Origin: Haloarcula litorea
GTDB lineage: Archaea > Halobacteriota > Halobacteria > Halobacteriales > Haloarculaceae
Assembly (NCBI RefSeq): GCF_029338195.1
Contig: NZ_CP119779.1
Span: 2,666,001-2,730,000, forward strand
DNA length: 64,000 bases
Direction of reading: 5' to 3'
Both the position numbers and the translations under genes were made by a program. The notes below the pieces were generated by a model. It searched no databases and was not told the origin of the DNA. It saw nothing but the letters and a program-made list of their open reading frames with translations. Below, one piece after another: positions 50,771 to 59,933 of the stretch. Each line of letters starts with the position of its first letter. The stretch's first letter is position 1.

Positions 50771-51187
50771 TCAGACCGTCGTCCGGAACAGCACCGCCTC
50801 CGATGCGTCGCCGATCCAGCGGACCCGAACCGTGTCGCCGGCGGCGACCCCGTCGAGCTCGACGCTGTCGCCGACCTCGACGCCGGCACCGCCGTCGCTC
50901 AGTTCGCCCCACGTCCCCCGTCGCTCCTCGTTCACCGAGAGGACGAGTCGGTCGGCGTCGACGCTGTCGCCGCCCGCGTGGGTTATCGTCACCGTCCCCT
51001 CGCCGGTCGTCACCTCGAACTGGACCCGCGGGGTCGTCTCGCTGCTCGCGTCCCCGACCCCGAGGACGAACGACCCGACCACGGCGGCGACGATCACCGC
51101 GAGGGCGAGGAGCACGACGCCCCCGACGACGACCGCGACGAGGATCAGTACGACGTTCCGGTCACTGCCGGACTCCGATCCTGACAT
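50771..51187 (-). CDS. Type IV pilin N-terminal-domain-like membrane protein
   Basis: A 138-residue protein: a short charged head (MSGSESGSDRN), a long hydrophobic helix (about residues 12-43), then VGSFVLGVGDASSETTPRVQFEV and a small beta domain. The VGSFVLGVGD-like segment is what follows the N-terminal helix of archaeal PilA pilins (DUF1628), but the prepilin cleavage signal and the QxSxExxxL motif are absent. It may be a membrane-anchored pilin derivative. ATG 51187 is supported by the end of the hydrophilic head. Confidence 0.75.
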   Translation of the reverse strand: MSGSESGSDRNVVLILVAVVVGGVVLLALAVIVAAVVGSFVLGVGDASSETTPRVQFEVTTGEGTVTITHAGGDSVDADRLVLSVNEERRGTWGELSDGGAGVEVGDSVELDGVAAGDTVRVRWIGDASEAVLFRTTV

Positions 51188-51252
51188 TACTCCGAGGTCT
51201 CGGGGGGCGAATATAACGGTTTTCCCCGCTCGCCGGACCGGCGGGCGCGACC

Positions 51253-52572
51253 CTACGCGCTGCGGTCCTGTGGGGCCGATCGCGCGCCCTCGCCGCCGGT
51301 GTCCAGCGTCTCCGTGACCTGCGAGTAGGTCAGGACGAGCGCGAACAGCGCAAGCGCCGCGCCGGCGGTGAAGGGCGCACTGAAGCCGCCGAGGTTGTAC
51401 AGGACGCCCGACGCCAGCGGGCCGACGGCCACGCCGAGGCCGAACGCCATCGTCAGGACCGACAGCGTCGTCCCGGAGCCGCGCTGGCCCGCGAGGTCGC
51501 CGGCCAGCGCGAGCGACGGCGCGAACACGAGCGCGACGGCGATCCCCTGGACGAACCGTGCCGCGAGCATCAACAGCGGTTCGGTGACGACGCCCTGCGC
51601 GTAGACCGCGGGGACGAGGACGACGAAGCCGGCGACGATGAACGGGCGGCGACCGATCCGGTCGCTCGCGCGTCCGATCGGCACCTGCAGGAGGACGTTC
51701 GCGATGACGACGGCGGCGAACTGGACGCTGAACATGAACGTCGACTCGTCCAGCCGCGTCCGGATGGGACCTTCCAGCGTGGCAAACAGCGCGATGGTCG
51801 TGGCCATCATGAAGGTCCCGACGCCCAGCACGAACACGGAGTCGAGGCCGCGACCCTTGGGGCTCAGGACCGCGATCGAGAGGTCCTTGCTCGCCGCGTC
51901 CTCGGCGGCCGGCGGGTCGCTGATGTAGACGGTGACGAGGGCGAAGCTGACGATCGCACCCAGCACCGCGACGGCGAAGGCGGCGACGAACCCGGAGACG
52001 GTGAGGCCGCTCACGGCGTAGCTGACGACGTCCTGGCCGTCGATCCCGCCGGTGACGAGGATCCCGGCGACGATGGGACCGAAGCCGAAGCCGATCAGTC
52101 GGAACGTGTTGAACACGCCGAAGTTGCCGCCCCGCTCCGTGTCGCTCTCGGCGTAGTCGTTGACCAGCGCGACCGTCGCGGGGACGGTGAAGGCCGCGCC
52201 GACGCCCTGTAGCCCCCGGGCCGCCAGGACGGTCCAGTACGAGGAGAGGAACGGGTAGGCGGCGCTGCCGATACCGAACAGCACCAGGCCGACCAGGACG
52301 AACGCCTTGCGCCGGCCCAGCCGGTCCGAGAACCGCCCGGTGACGGGCTGCCCGAAGGAGTTCAGGAGGCCGAACAGCGAGAGGACGAGGCCGATGAGCG
52401 TCTCCTCGCGCAGGACGAACCCGAGCAGTTCGACCCCGACGAGGCCGTCCAGCGAGATCTGGCCGCTGGCGATGTACAGCGGGAGGACGATGATGAGAAA
52501 TGAGTTGCCCAGCGCGTCCGCCATCCGCGCGAACGCCAGCGTCAGGATACGCCGGTCGGTGCCGAGAACCAT
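51253..52572 (-). CDS. MFS transporter
   Basis: A 439-residue major facilitator with twelve membrane segments. The loop 2-3 motif appears as GRFSDRLGRRKAFVLVG and the loop 8-9 motif as GRASDRIGRRPFIVAGF. The N- and C-terminal six-helix halves are joined by a charged loop around residue 215. Sequence suggests a drug or metabolite exporter of the DHA-like type, but the substrate is not fixed. It is transcribed away from the HalOD1 gene. Confidence 0.93.
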   Translation of the reverse strand: MVLGTDRRILTLAFARMADALGNSFLIIVLPLYIASGQISLDGLVGVELLGFVLREETLIGLVLSLFGLLNSFGQPVTGRFSDRLGRRKAFVLVGLVLFGIGSAAYPFLSSYWTVLAARGLQGVGAAFTVPATVALVNDYAESDTERGGNFGVFNTFRLIGFGFGPIVAGILVTGGIDGQDVVSYAVSGLTVSGFVAAFAVAVLGAIVSFALVTVYISDPPAAEDAASKDLSIAVLSPKGRGLDSVFVLGVGTFMMATTIALFATLEGPIRTRLDESTFMFSVQFAAVVIANVLLQVPIGRASDRIGRRPFIVAGFVVLVPAVYAQGVVTEPLLMLAARFVQGIAVALVFAPSLALAGDLAGQRGSGTTLSVLTMAFGLGVAVGPLASGVLYNLGGFSAPFTAGAALALFALVLTYSQVTETLDTGGEGARSAPQDRSA

Positions 52573-52704
52573 TACCGCACCGTTGGGCGGGAGCGCCCTG
52601 AGGGTTGTGATTCGTCACGGCCCGACGGACCCTCGTCCGGTTCGCGACGGTAATGCCGGCTTTCGGCCACCAGACATTCACCGCCGGAATCCGACTGGTC
52701 GTCT

Positions 52705-52932
52705 ATGGCTCCCGACAGCACGCTGAGTCTCGCGGTCGCGGAGGCCGTCGCCGAGGCCGAGGACGTCGATCCGACGGAGCTCGGAACGCCGCTGTTCCCG
52801 GCGGTCGACGGGGACGCGCTCGACGAACTGTTCCGTCAGTCCTCGGGCCACGTCACCTTCGAGTACGCCGGCTACGAGGTGACGGCGGCGAGCGACGGCG
52901 ACGTCTCCGTCGCACCCCTGACGGACACCTGA
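52705..52932 (+). CDS. HalOD1 output-domain protein
   Basis: A 75-residue protein consisting of one HalOD1 output domain: LSLAVAEAVAEAEDVDPTELGTPLFPAVDGDALDELF with the typical LxPxxDGDALDxL pattern, followed by VTFEYAGYEVTAASDGDVSV. HalOD1 domains are haloarchaeal signal-output modules, often fused to response regulators; this one is stand-alone. It may modulate a partner encoded elsewhere. It converges with purB, 5 nt away. Confidence 0.88.
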   Translation: MAPDSTLSLAVAEAVAEAEDVDPTELGTPLFPAVDGDALDELFRQSSGHVTFEYAGYEVTAASDGDVSVAPLTDT

Positions 52933-52937
52933 GCGGA

Positions 52938-54329
52938 CTACTCGCCGTCGACGCCGTCGGCCAGGTCCCCGGCGATCCCCGTGTAGCTGGCCGGCGTGAT
53001 CGCACGGAGTTCCGCCTTGACCGACTCCGGAACGTCCAGCTCCTCGTACATCGCCCGGAAGTCCTCCATCGTCACCGCTCGGCCGCGCGTGGCGCTCTTG
53101 ACCCGCTCGTAGGCGTCGTCGAGGCCCTCCCGGCGGAGGATGGTCTGGACCGCCTCGCCGACGATTTCGGGCGTGTCCTCGAGGTCCGCGCGCATCACCT
53201 GCTCGTTGGGCACCACCTTCGACAGCCCGTTCTGGCACTTGCCGTACCCGACCAGACAGTGGGCGAAGGCGGCTCCGACGTTGCGCTTGACCGTCGAGTC
53301 CGAGAGGTCCCGCTGCAGGCGGGAGGTGGTGACGTAGTCCCCGAGGAAGACCAGGTCGGAGTTGGCCTTCGAGAGGTTCCCCTCGCTGTTCTCGAAGTCG
53401 ATCGGGTTGACCTTGTGCGGCATCGTCGAGGAGCCGGTCTCGCCCTCGACGGCCTCCTGGCCGAGGTAGCGGTCCGAGACGTACAGCCACACGTCGAGGT
53501 CGAGGTCCAGCAGGACGTTGTTGGCTCCCCGCAGCGCGTCGAACAGCGTCGCCAGGTCGTCACAGGGGTTGACCTGCGTCGTCAGCGGCTCGTGGTCGAG
53601 GCCCAGCGAGTCCACGAACGACGCGGCGAACGCGGGCCAGTCCACGTCGGGATAGGCCGCGTGGTGGGCGGCGTAGGTGCCCGACGCGCCGGCGAGCTTG
53701 CCCGACAGATCGCCGGCCGCTCGCTCGATCCGTCCGATCGCCCGCCCCAGCCGCGAGGCGTAGACGGCCATCTCCTTGCCGAAGGTGGTCGGCGTCGCGG
53801 GCTGGCCGTGCGTGCGGGCGAGCATCGGCACGTCGCCGTAGTCGTGGGCCATCTCGACCAGGGTGTCCCGGATCTCGCGGAGTTCCGGCACCAGCACGTC
53901 CTCGACGGCGGGCTTGACGAGCAGCCTGTGAGCGAGGTTGTTCACGTCCTCGCTGGTCAGTCCGAAGTGGATCCAGTTGTCGGCGTCGAGGCCGTCGGGC
54001 GACCGCAGGCGGATGAAGTACTCGACGGCCTTCACGTCGTGGTTGGTCGCGCTGTACTCGCCGTACCCCTCGGTCTCCAGGGTCTTGACGACGCTCGCGT
54101 CCTCGTCGTCGAACGACTCGTAACAGTCCCGCAACGCTGCGCGCTGGTCGGCGGTGACCGTCAGCGGCGTCGCGTCGAGGTCGGCCAGCGCGAGCAGGTA
54201 CTCGACTTCGACCTGCACGCGGGCGCGCATCAGCGCCCGCTCGCTTGCGTACGGGACGAGCGGCTCGGTGTAACGGGCGTACCGGCCGTCGAGCGGCGAG
54301 ACGGCGGTGAGTGGCCCTCGCTCTGTCAT
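52938..54329 (-). CDS. purB: Adenylosuccinate lyase
   Basis: A 463-residue fumarase/aspartase-superfamily lyase. Signature elements are LSPLDGRYARY-type start, HDVKAVEYFI, TSEDVNN, ARTHGQPATPTTFGKE and GSSTMPHKVNPIDFEN with the catalytic Ser loop. It catalyses two steps of purine synthesis, forming AICAR from SAICAR and AMP from adenylosuccinate. The gene is one of several purine/folate genes in this part of the window but stands alone on its strand segment, 39 nt after the PrsW gene. Confidence 0.97.
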   Translation of the reverse strand: MTERGPLTAVSPLDGRYARYTEPLVPYASERALMRARVQVEVEYLLALADLDATPLTVTADQRAALRDCYESFDDEDASVVKTLETEGYGEYSATNHDVKAVEYFIRLRSPDGLDADNWIHFGLTSEDVNNLAHRLLVKPAVEDVLVPELREIRDTLVEMAHDYGDVPMLARTHGQPATPTTFGKEMAVYASRLGRAIGRIERAAGDLSGKLAGASGTYAAHHAAYPDVDWPAFAASFVDSLGLDHEPLTTQVNPCDDLATLFDALRGANNVLLDLDLDVWLYVSDRYLGQEAVEGETGSSTMPHKVNPIDFENSEGNLSKANSDLVFLGDYVTTSRLQRDLSDSTVKRNVGAAFAHCLVGYGKCQNGLSKVVPNEQVMRADLEDTPEIVGEAVQTILRREGLDDAYERVKSATRGRAVTMEDFRAMYEELDVPESVKAELRAITPASYTGIAGDLADGVDGE

Positions 54330-54368
54330 ACGAGGGGGTCCGCGGACCCGGCGAAAAAGGGTGTCGCT

Positions 54369-55328
54369 CTACGCTTCGCTGCCGTTGGCCTCGTGGTAGT
54401 GGGACTGGTAGCGCTGCAGTTTCCGGTAGAGGACGTAGCCGACGCTGGCGTCGAAGACGATCACGAACCCGACGAAGACGAGCCCGTTCCAGAACGGGAG
54501 GAGCTGTGGCAGGTACGTCACCGACGTGTTGTAGAACGCGTGGATGACCGCCGCGATCACCAGACCCTTGACGACGATTGGGCCGGCGTCGTCTGGGTTG
54601 AACTTCGCCAGGCCGAGGTAGTAGCCCGCGAACGCCGAGTAGAGGACGTGACCGGGGCCGACGAACGCTCTGCTGGTCGCCGTCCGGAGCGCAGCGCCGA
54701 TCGGGCTGGCGTCCTGCGCCGAGACGGCCTGCGTGTACCCCTGTGAGATGTACAGCGCGTTCTCGATGGTGGCAAAGCCCAGGCCGGCGACGGCACCGTA
54801 GACCATCCCGTCGACGACGGCGTCCATCGTGTCGAAGGCCCCGATCCGGATGCCCAGCCACTTCACCGTCTCCTCGATCGGGCCGACGACGAGGAAGAAG
54901 TACAGCACCATCCCGACGACGGGGACCCAGGAGAACACCGGCCGCAACAGCGTGTTCACGAGCGCGGCGATGCTGGCGAACAGGATCGAGAGGATGAACA
55001 CGATCGCGAGTGTCTCGACCGGTTCGCGCATCGTCGGGTCGTCGTACCAGACGTACCCGACGATGGCGAGCGCCGGGAGCGCAGACAGCAGGCCGAGGAC
55101 GCCGAGTTCGGGCTGTCGGACGGCCAGGAAGACGGTTCCCGCGAGCTGTGCGACGAACAGGACCAGCGCCAGCAGGACGAGGAGCCACCGCCGGGAGGCG
55201 TGGAGGAGCCCGTGGAGGCTCACCGCCGCCCGATCGAGCGCCGAGCGCGGTTCCCACTCCGCCACGTCGTAGAGGTCGGTCGAACCGGACAGTCCAGCTG
55301 CGACCGGATCGGTGTTGTCGTCGGACAC
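54369..55328 (-). CDS. PrsW-family intramembrane protease
   Basis: A 319-residue membrane protein of the PrsW family (PF13367). E152-E153-T-V-K156, FATIEN (E189) and the C-terminal HAFYN (H263) match the presumed glutamic protease residues. About eight membrane segments are predicted. In Bacillus, PrsW cleaves an anti-sigma factor; archaeal targets are unknown. A TATA-like TAAATT is centred about 26 nt before the ATG, giving a leaderless transcript. It is upstream of purB by 39 nt on the same strand. Confidence 0.9.
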   Translation of the reverse strand: MSDDNTDPVAAGLSGSTDLYDVAEWEPRSALDRAAVSLHGLLHASRRWLLVLLALVLFVAQLAGTVFLAVRQPELGVLGLLSALPALAIVGYVWYDDPTMREPVETLAIVFILSILFASIAALVNTLLRPVFSWVPVVGMVLYFFLVVGPIEETVKWLGIRIGAFDTMDAVVDGMVYGAVAGLGFATIENALYISQGYTQAVSAQDASPIGAALRTATSRAFVGPGHVLYSAFAGYYLGLAKFNPDDAGPIVVKGLVIAAVIHAFYNTSVTYLPQLLPFWNGLVFVGFVIVFDASVGYVLYRKLQRYQSHYHEANGSEA

Positions 55329-55351
55329 GCCCGGACTCTCTCGATCCGCAC

Positions 55352-55357
55352 AATTTA
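55352..55357 (-). promoter_or_regulatory. TATA element of the PrsW-family gene
   Basis: TAAATT (minus strand) is centred about 26 nt before the ATG at 55328; it falls in the 43-nt gap after the upstream membrane protein gene. Confidence 0.5.
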
Positions 55358-55371
55358 GCGTTTCGGGACCG

Positions 55372-55920
55372 CTACCCGAGCCAGCCGTAGTCCGCCCGTG
55401 CGTCGCCGAACCGTCCGTCCGGCGGGTCGTGGCGGTAGACGTCCTGGCCGAGCGCGACCCACGCCAGGCCGTAGGTGAGCGCCGCCCACGCCGAGATGTC
55501 GAACCCGAGGAAGGCGACGGTCCCGACGGCGAGCAGGACCCCCAGCCACGGCGGCTGGATGCGGGTCCGGAGCAGCCCGACGCTCACGAGGGCGGACCCC
55601 GCGACCAGCGCCAGCACGCCCAGCCCGACGACGGCCTCGCCGCCGCCCCCGACCACGCGGAGGACCTGTCCGGCGGCGAAGCCGACGCCGCCGAGCGCGC
55701 CGAGCCACGCCCCGCCGGTCCCGGGCCGCTTCAGCCGCGCGCCGTAGAACGTCTCGACGGCGTAGTGGCCGGCGACCACGCCGAGCGCGGAGAGTGCCAC
55801 GGCGAGCCGGATCGCGTCGGTCTCGCGGCCGGTGACCCCGAGCGCCACGGCCCACCCGACCCAGACGAGCCCGCCGACGGCGGCGACCGCACCGGCGCGC
55901 TGGCTACGGAGCTTCGACAT
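55372..55920 (-). CDS. Membrane protein of unknown function
   Basis: A 182-residue membrane protein with five or six hydrophobic segments, a start of MSKLRSQRAGAVAAVGGLVWVGW and a short soluble tail ending DGRFGDARADYGWLG. No family is recognised. It lies upstream of the PrsW gene on the same strand (43 nt), but that gene has its own TATA element. It is divergent from purNH, sharing the 147-nt spacer. Confidence 0.75.
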   Translation of the reverse strand: MSKLRSQRAGAVAAVGGLVWVGWAVALGVTGRETDAIRLAVALSALGVVAGHYAVETFYGARLKRPGTGGAWLGALGGVGFAAGQVLRVVGGGGEAVVGLGVLALVAGSALVSVGLLRTRIQPPWLGVLLAVGTVAFLGFDISAWAALTYGLAWVALGQDVYRHDPPDGRFGDARADYGWLG

Positions 55921-56067
55921 AGGCGTGACTGGTGGGGCCGCCTACATAGGCACACCGAAGCGGGCACGGACCCCACCGCCCTGGCAGTGTGCAACGGCTG
56001 TGAGCCCCGCGCTCGTCACCACACCCGTTTCGCAACTACTTTGCGCACCGGCCGCCCGCTCTCCGAT

Positions 56068-57648
56068 ATGAAACTCGCTGGGATGGCCAGCAACCGTGGC
56101 CGGAACCTGCTGAACATCGCCGACCGGAGCCCGGGTGGGGCGGAGTTCGCGGTCGTGCTGACGAACGACGCCGACGCGCCCGTCCTGGAGGACGCGGCCG
56201 AGCGCGGCATCCCGACGGAGGTCGTCGAGCGCGACGAGGACGAGAGCCGCGCGGCCCACGAGGAGCGCGTCCTGGACGCGCTCGCGGGGTACGACTTCGA
56301 CCTCGTGACGCTGGACGGCTACATGCGGGTCCTCGGGGAGACGTTCCTCGACGCCGCGCCGACGACGCTGAACGTCCACCCGTCCCTGCTGCCGAACTTC
56401 GCCGGGATGGACCCTCACGAGCAGGTCCTGGACGCGGGCGTGAAGGTGACCGGCTGCACGGTCCACGTCGTCGACGAGACGGTCGACGGCGGGCCGATCG
56501 TGACCCAGGAACCCATCCCCGTCTTCGAGGGCGACGACACCGACGACCTGAAGCACCGCGTCCTCTACGAGGGCGAGTTCACGGCCTACCCGCGTGCGAT
56601 CACGTGGTTCGCCGAGGACCGCGTCGAGGTCGACCTGGACGACGGGACCGTCGCGGTCGACGGCGACGAGGGTGGCAACTTCCCGGCCCGACGGCTGGTC
56701 TCCAACGACCGGGCGACGACGCTGCGATACGGGGAGAACCCCCATCAGGACGCGGCGCTGTACACGGACACCACCGTCTCCGAGGCCAGCGTCGTCCACG
56801 CCGATCAGCTCAACGAGGGCGCGAAGGCCCTGAGCTACAACAACTACAACGACGCCGACGGGGCGTTGAACCTCATCAAGGAGTTCGACGAGCCGGCCGC
56901 GGCGGTCATCAAGCACACCAACCCCGCGGGCTGTGCGACCGCCGACACGCTGGCGGCCGCCTACGAGAAGGCCCTCTCGACGGACCCGATGAGCGCCTTC
57001 GGGGGCATCGTCGCGCTGAACCGCGAGTGCGACGCCGCTACCGCCGAGCAGATCATCGACTCGTTCAAGGAGGTCGTCGTCGCGCCCGGCTACACCGACG
57101 CCGCGCTGGACGTCCTCTTCGAGAAGGAGAACCTCCGCGTGCTGGACGTCGACGGGGAGTTCGCGGTCACTGACCCGATGACGGAGAAGCCCCTCGTCGG
57201 CGGCCGTCTCGTCCAAGCGCGTGACACCCAGCACCTCACGGCCGACGACCTCGAAGTGGTCACCGAGCGCGAGCCGACCGACGAGCAGGTCGAGTCGATG
57301 CTGTTCGCGTGGCACACGCTGAAACACGTCAAGTCCAACGGCATCCTCTTCGCGACGGGCACCGAGACGGTCGGCATCGGGATGGGGCAGGTCTCCCGGG
57401 TCGACGCCGTCCGGCTCGCCGCGATGAAGGCCGAGGAACACGCCGAGGGCAAGAGCGCCGAGGGGGCCGTGATGGCCTCGGACGCCTTCTTCCCGTTCCC
57501 CGACGGCATCGAGGTGGCCGCCGAGGCCGGCATCGAGGCGGTCGTCCAGCCCGGCGGCTCGAAGAACGACGAGAGCGTCGTCGAGGCCGCCGACGAGCAC
57601 GACATCGCGATGGCGTTCACCGGCCAGCGATCGTTCCGCCACGACTAA
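56068..57648 (+). CDS. PurN-PurH fusion: GAR formyltransferase / AICAR formyltransferase
   Basis: A 526-residue bifunctional enzyme. Residues 1-190 are PurN-type glycinamide ribonucleotide formyltransferase (MKLAGMASNRGRNLLNI, NVHPSLLPNF, VTGCTVHVVDETVDGGPIV). Residues 205-526 are the AICAR transformylase half of PurH (LRYGENPHQDAALY, IKHTNPAGCA, HTLKHVKSNGILF, FFPFPDGIE). The IMP cyclohydrolase domain normally at the PurH N-terminus is missing; archaea use PurO instead, which is not in this window. Both steps use formyl-tetrahydrofolate. ATG 56068 is set by the PurN start. Confidence 0.95.
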   Translation: MKLAGMASNRGRNLLNIADRSPGGAEFAVVLTNDADAPVLEDAAERGIPTEVVERDEDESRAAHEERVLDALAGYDFDLVTLDGYMRVLGETFLDAAPTTLNVHPSLLPNFAGMDPHEQVLDAGVKVTGCTVHVVDETVDGGPIVTQEPIPVFEGDDTDDLKHRVLYEGEFTAYPRAITWFAEDRVEVDLDDGTVAVDGDEGGNFPARRLVSNDRATTLRYGENPHQDAALYTDTTVSEASVVHADQLNEGAKALSYNNYNDADGALNLIKEFDEPAAAVIKHTNPAGCATADTLAAAYEKALSTDPMSAFGGIVALNRECDAATAEQIIDSFKEVVVAPGYTDAALDVLFEKENLRVLDVDGEFAVTDPMTEKPLVGGRLVQARDTQHLTADDLEVVTEREPTDEQVESMLFAWHTLKHVKSNGILFATGTETVGIGMGQVSRVDAVRLAAMKAEEHAEGKSAEGAVMASDAFFPFPDGIEVAAEAGIEAVVQPGGSKNDESVVEAADEHDIAMAFTGQRSFRHD

Positions 57649-57673
57649 GCGGCTCTGGAGCGGCGTCGCTACC

Positions 57674-58630
57674 ATGAGCGACGGACCAGACCGCGAGACG
57701 GCGGTTCGGGACGCCGTCGATCGGTCACAGAGCGGTGCTCCCGCGGGCGGCCACGTCATCAGAGACCGGTTCTCGGCCGACGAGATCTTCCAGCGCATCA
57801 TCGTCGCCGCCGACCACGAGGTGACGGCGACCCGGCGCGAACTCCTCGCCAGCGGCCTCGCGGCGGGGTTCGCCATCACCGTCACGTTCCTGCTGTACGC
57901 GTCGCTGTACGCCGCGACCGGCGGGGACCCGATCACGAGCGCGTTACTGTACCCGCTGGGGTTCGTGTTCATCATCCTCGGGGACTACCAGCTGTACACC
58001 GAGAACACGCTCCCGCCGGTGGCACTGACGCTAGAGCGACTCGCCAGCCTCCCGGCGCTGTTTCGCATCTGGGGGCTGGTGCTGGTGGCGAACCTCGCGG
58101 GCGGGGCCCTCGGGGCGCTCGCGCTCGCTTCGACGGGCGTCCTCTCGGCCGAGGCCGCGCTGGCCGCCGAGGGGTTCGCACGGAAGGCCATCGAGACCCC
58201 GTGGTGGACGCTGTTCTCGAAGGCGGTGTTCGCCGGGCTCATCGTCGCCGGCGTCGTCTGGGTGGACTTCTCGCTGCGGGACAGCGTGTCGCGGCTCCTG
58301 CTGGTGTACGTCGCCTTCCTGGCGATCCCCTTCGGGAACCTCTATCACGTCGTCGTCTCGGCCACCGAGATGCTCTACCTCGTCCTCGCCGGGGACCTCG
58401 GGCTGGTCGTCGGGATCACCCAGTTCGTCCTGCCGGTGTTGCTGGGCAACTCGCTGGGCGGCGTGGTGCTGGTCACCGTCGTCAACTACTTCCAGACGAC
58501 CGAGCGACGGCTGGAGAACGCCCGCCAGGCCGGGAAGAAGCGCCAGCTCACCGTCCGCGAGTGGCTCCTCGGGCCGATCTCCGACTCCGGGCGCTCGTAC
58601 GTCCCGGTCGACGGTCACGAGCGCGACTGA
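57674..58630 (+). CDS. Formate/nitrite transporter (FNT) family channel
   Basis: A 318-residue membrane protein of the FNT family with six membrane segments (residues about 55-255). AGFAITVTFLLYASLYAAT, LYPLGFVFIILGDYQLYTEN and the last region TVVNYFQTTERR are typical. The cytosolic tail is basic. It carries formate, nitrite or a similar monovalent anion. It starts 25 nt after purNH on the same strand, so co-transcription is likely; transport of formate for one-carbon use would fit. Confidence 0.9.
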   Translation: MSDGPDRETAVRDAVDRSQSGAPAGGHVIRDRFSADEIFQRIIVAADHEVTATRRELLASGLAAGFAITVTFLLYASLYAATGGDPITSALLYPLGFVFIILGDYQLYTENTLPPVALTLERLASLPALFRIWGLVLVANLAGGALGALALASTGVLSAEAALAAEGFARKAIETPWWTLFSKAVFAGLIVAGVVWVDFSLRDSVSRLLLVYVAFLAIPFGNLYHVVVSATEMLYLVLAGDLGLVVGITQFVLPVLLGNSLGGVVLVTVVNYFQTTERRLENARQAGKKRQLTVREWLLGPISDSGRSYVPVDGHERD

Positions 58631-58669
58631 GGACGGAACGCATATCCGCCGCCTGCGACTACTCGGACC

Positions 58670-59191
58670 GTGAGCTGGCTCAGGGAGAACCGCCACTGGC
58701 TCCTGTTCGCCGCGACGGTCCTGTCCGGGCTGGGGGCCGCCGGCGTCGCGTTCGTCGGCGTCGTCGCCACCGTCGTGACTCTCGTGACCGGCGGGCCGAT
58801 CCTCGGCATCGTCGCCGGCTCCGTCCTCGGGACGCTGCTCCTCCTCGGTGTCGCCGTCGTCGCCGGCACGAAACTGGCCTCGACGCTCGCCGGGATGGCG
58901 TCGTTCCCGACGAACCGTCGGGCCGCCGACGCCCTCGCGCGCGCCGAGCGGCTCGTCCCGCCGCTGTCGCGGCTCGGACTGGCCGACCGCCTCGCGCCCT
59001 CAGTCGAGGAGCGCCGCGCGGAACTCACCCAGCGGTACGTCGACGGCGACCTGACGGAGGCGGCGTTCGAGCGCGAACTGCGGGACCTGCTCGAAGACGC
59101 CGACGAGGACGGATCGGGGATGCCGGACCGGGAGGTCGCCGTCGACGCGGCCGACGCCGACGAGCGCGAGGTCGAGGCCGAGAAGCGCTAG
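58670..59191 (+). CDS. Membrane protein with SHOCT-like C-terminus
   Basis: A 173-residue protein with two membrane segments (about residues 11-32 and 43-66), a Pro-rich link, then RAELTQRYVDGDLTEAAFERELRDLLED, which resembles the short SHOCT-type C-terminal domain. The tail is acidic. It begins at GTG 58670, 39 nt after the FNT gene. Its stop overlaps the convergent next gene by 4 nt. SHOCT-bearing proteins are usually associated with membrane stress roles; that is not established here. Confidence 0.8.
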   Translation: MSWLRENRHWLLFAATVLSGLGAAGVAFVGVVATVVTLVTGGPILGIVAGSVLGTLLLLGVAVVAGTKLASTLAGMASFPTNRRAADALARAERLVPPLSRLGLADRLAPSVEERRAELTQRYVDGDLTEAAFERELRDLLEDADEDGSGMPDREVAVDAADADEREVEAEKR

Positions 59192-59793
59192 TCGCCGGCG
59201 ACGGTGAACGTCCGGCCGTCGGTGCCGGCCGCGGACCCCTCGAACGACTCGCGGGAGCCGCGCTCGGCCCACCACCGCACGGAGAGGGTCACGTCGTCGT
59301 CTCGCCGGTCGGCCTCGCGGACCGCGACGAAGCCGCTGTCCGCGCCGAACCGCTGCCCGATGCCCCGCACCACGCCCCGCTCGAACGCGGGCGGGTACGG
59401 GGTCGAACAGCGCAGTCGGCCCGCGAGCGGGCCGGTCGCCGTGAACTCGTAGCCGCCGGCATCGCCGCGGTGAAGCGATCGGTGGAGGCCGTCGAGTCCC
59501 GCGAGCGCGTCCCCGACGCCGTCGACGTCGGCCGGCCAGTCGACCGTCCGCGCGAGGGTGACGCCGATGCGCTCGACGATGTTGTGCCCGGTGGTCGCCA
59601 ACAGGTCGTCGTAGACGGCCCGATAGTCGGCGACGGCGTACCACTCGTCCTCGCTCGGGTCGGCCAGCCCGTTGCGAGCGAGCAGCGACCGTGTCCGGTC
59701 CTCGAAACAGCCGCAGGTCCGGACGACGCCGTCGACGATCGCTCGGACCGCTCGGCCGGAGACCGCCGCGGCGGACTGTGATCCGTTCTCCAT
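59188..59793 (-). CDS. Conserved haloarchaeal protein of unknown function
   Basis: A 201-residue soluble protein: an N-terminal helix pair with TCGCFEDRTRS, then WYAVADYRAVYDDLLATTGHNIVERIG and RRSLHRGDAGGYEF-type strands, and a terminal WWAERGSRESFEGS. The mixed alpha/beta layout resembles ligand-binding (heme-NO or 4-vinyl-reductase-like) sensor folds but similarity is weak. Cys-Gly-Cys near residue 27 might bind metal. Function unknown. It converges with the SHOCT-like gene over 4 nt. Confidence 0.7.
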   Translation of the reverse strand: MENGSQSAAAVSGRAVRAIVDGVVRTCGCFEDRTRSLLARNGLADPSEDEWYAVADYRAVYDDLLATTGHNIVERIGVTLARTVDWPADVDGVGDALAGLDGLHRSLHRGDAGGYEFTATGPLAGRLRCSTPYPPAFERGVVRGIGQRFGADSGFVAVREADRRDDDVTLSVRWWAERGSRESFEGSAAGTDGRTFTVAGD

Positions 59794-59933
59794 AGGGGAC
59801 GATCCCGCCCCCGGCGGTTGGAACGTTAGCCAAACGAGTTAGGTGTCGAGTTCGGCGGACGACCGGTGTGGCGTCGGTGGCGCGGTCACGCCCGGGGCAC
59901 GGCTTTAACCACACGCCCCCCGACAGTCGAGGT

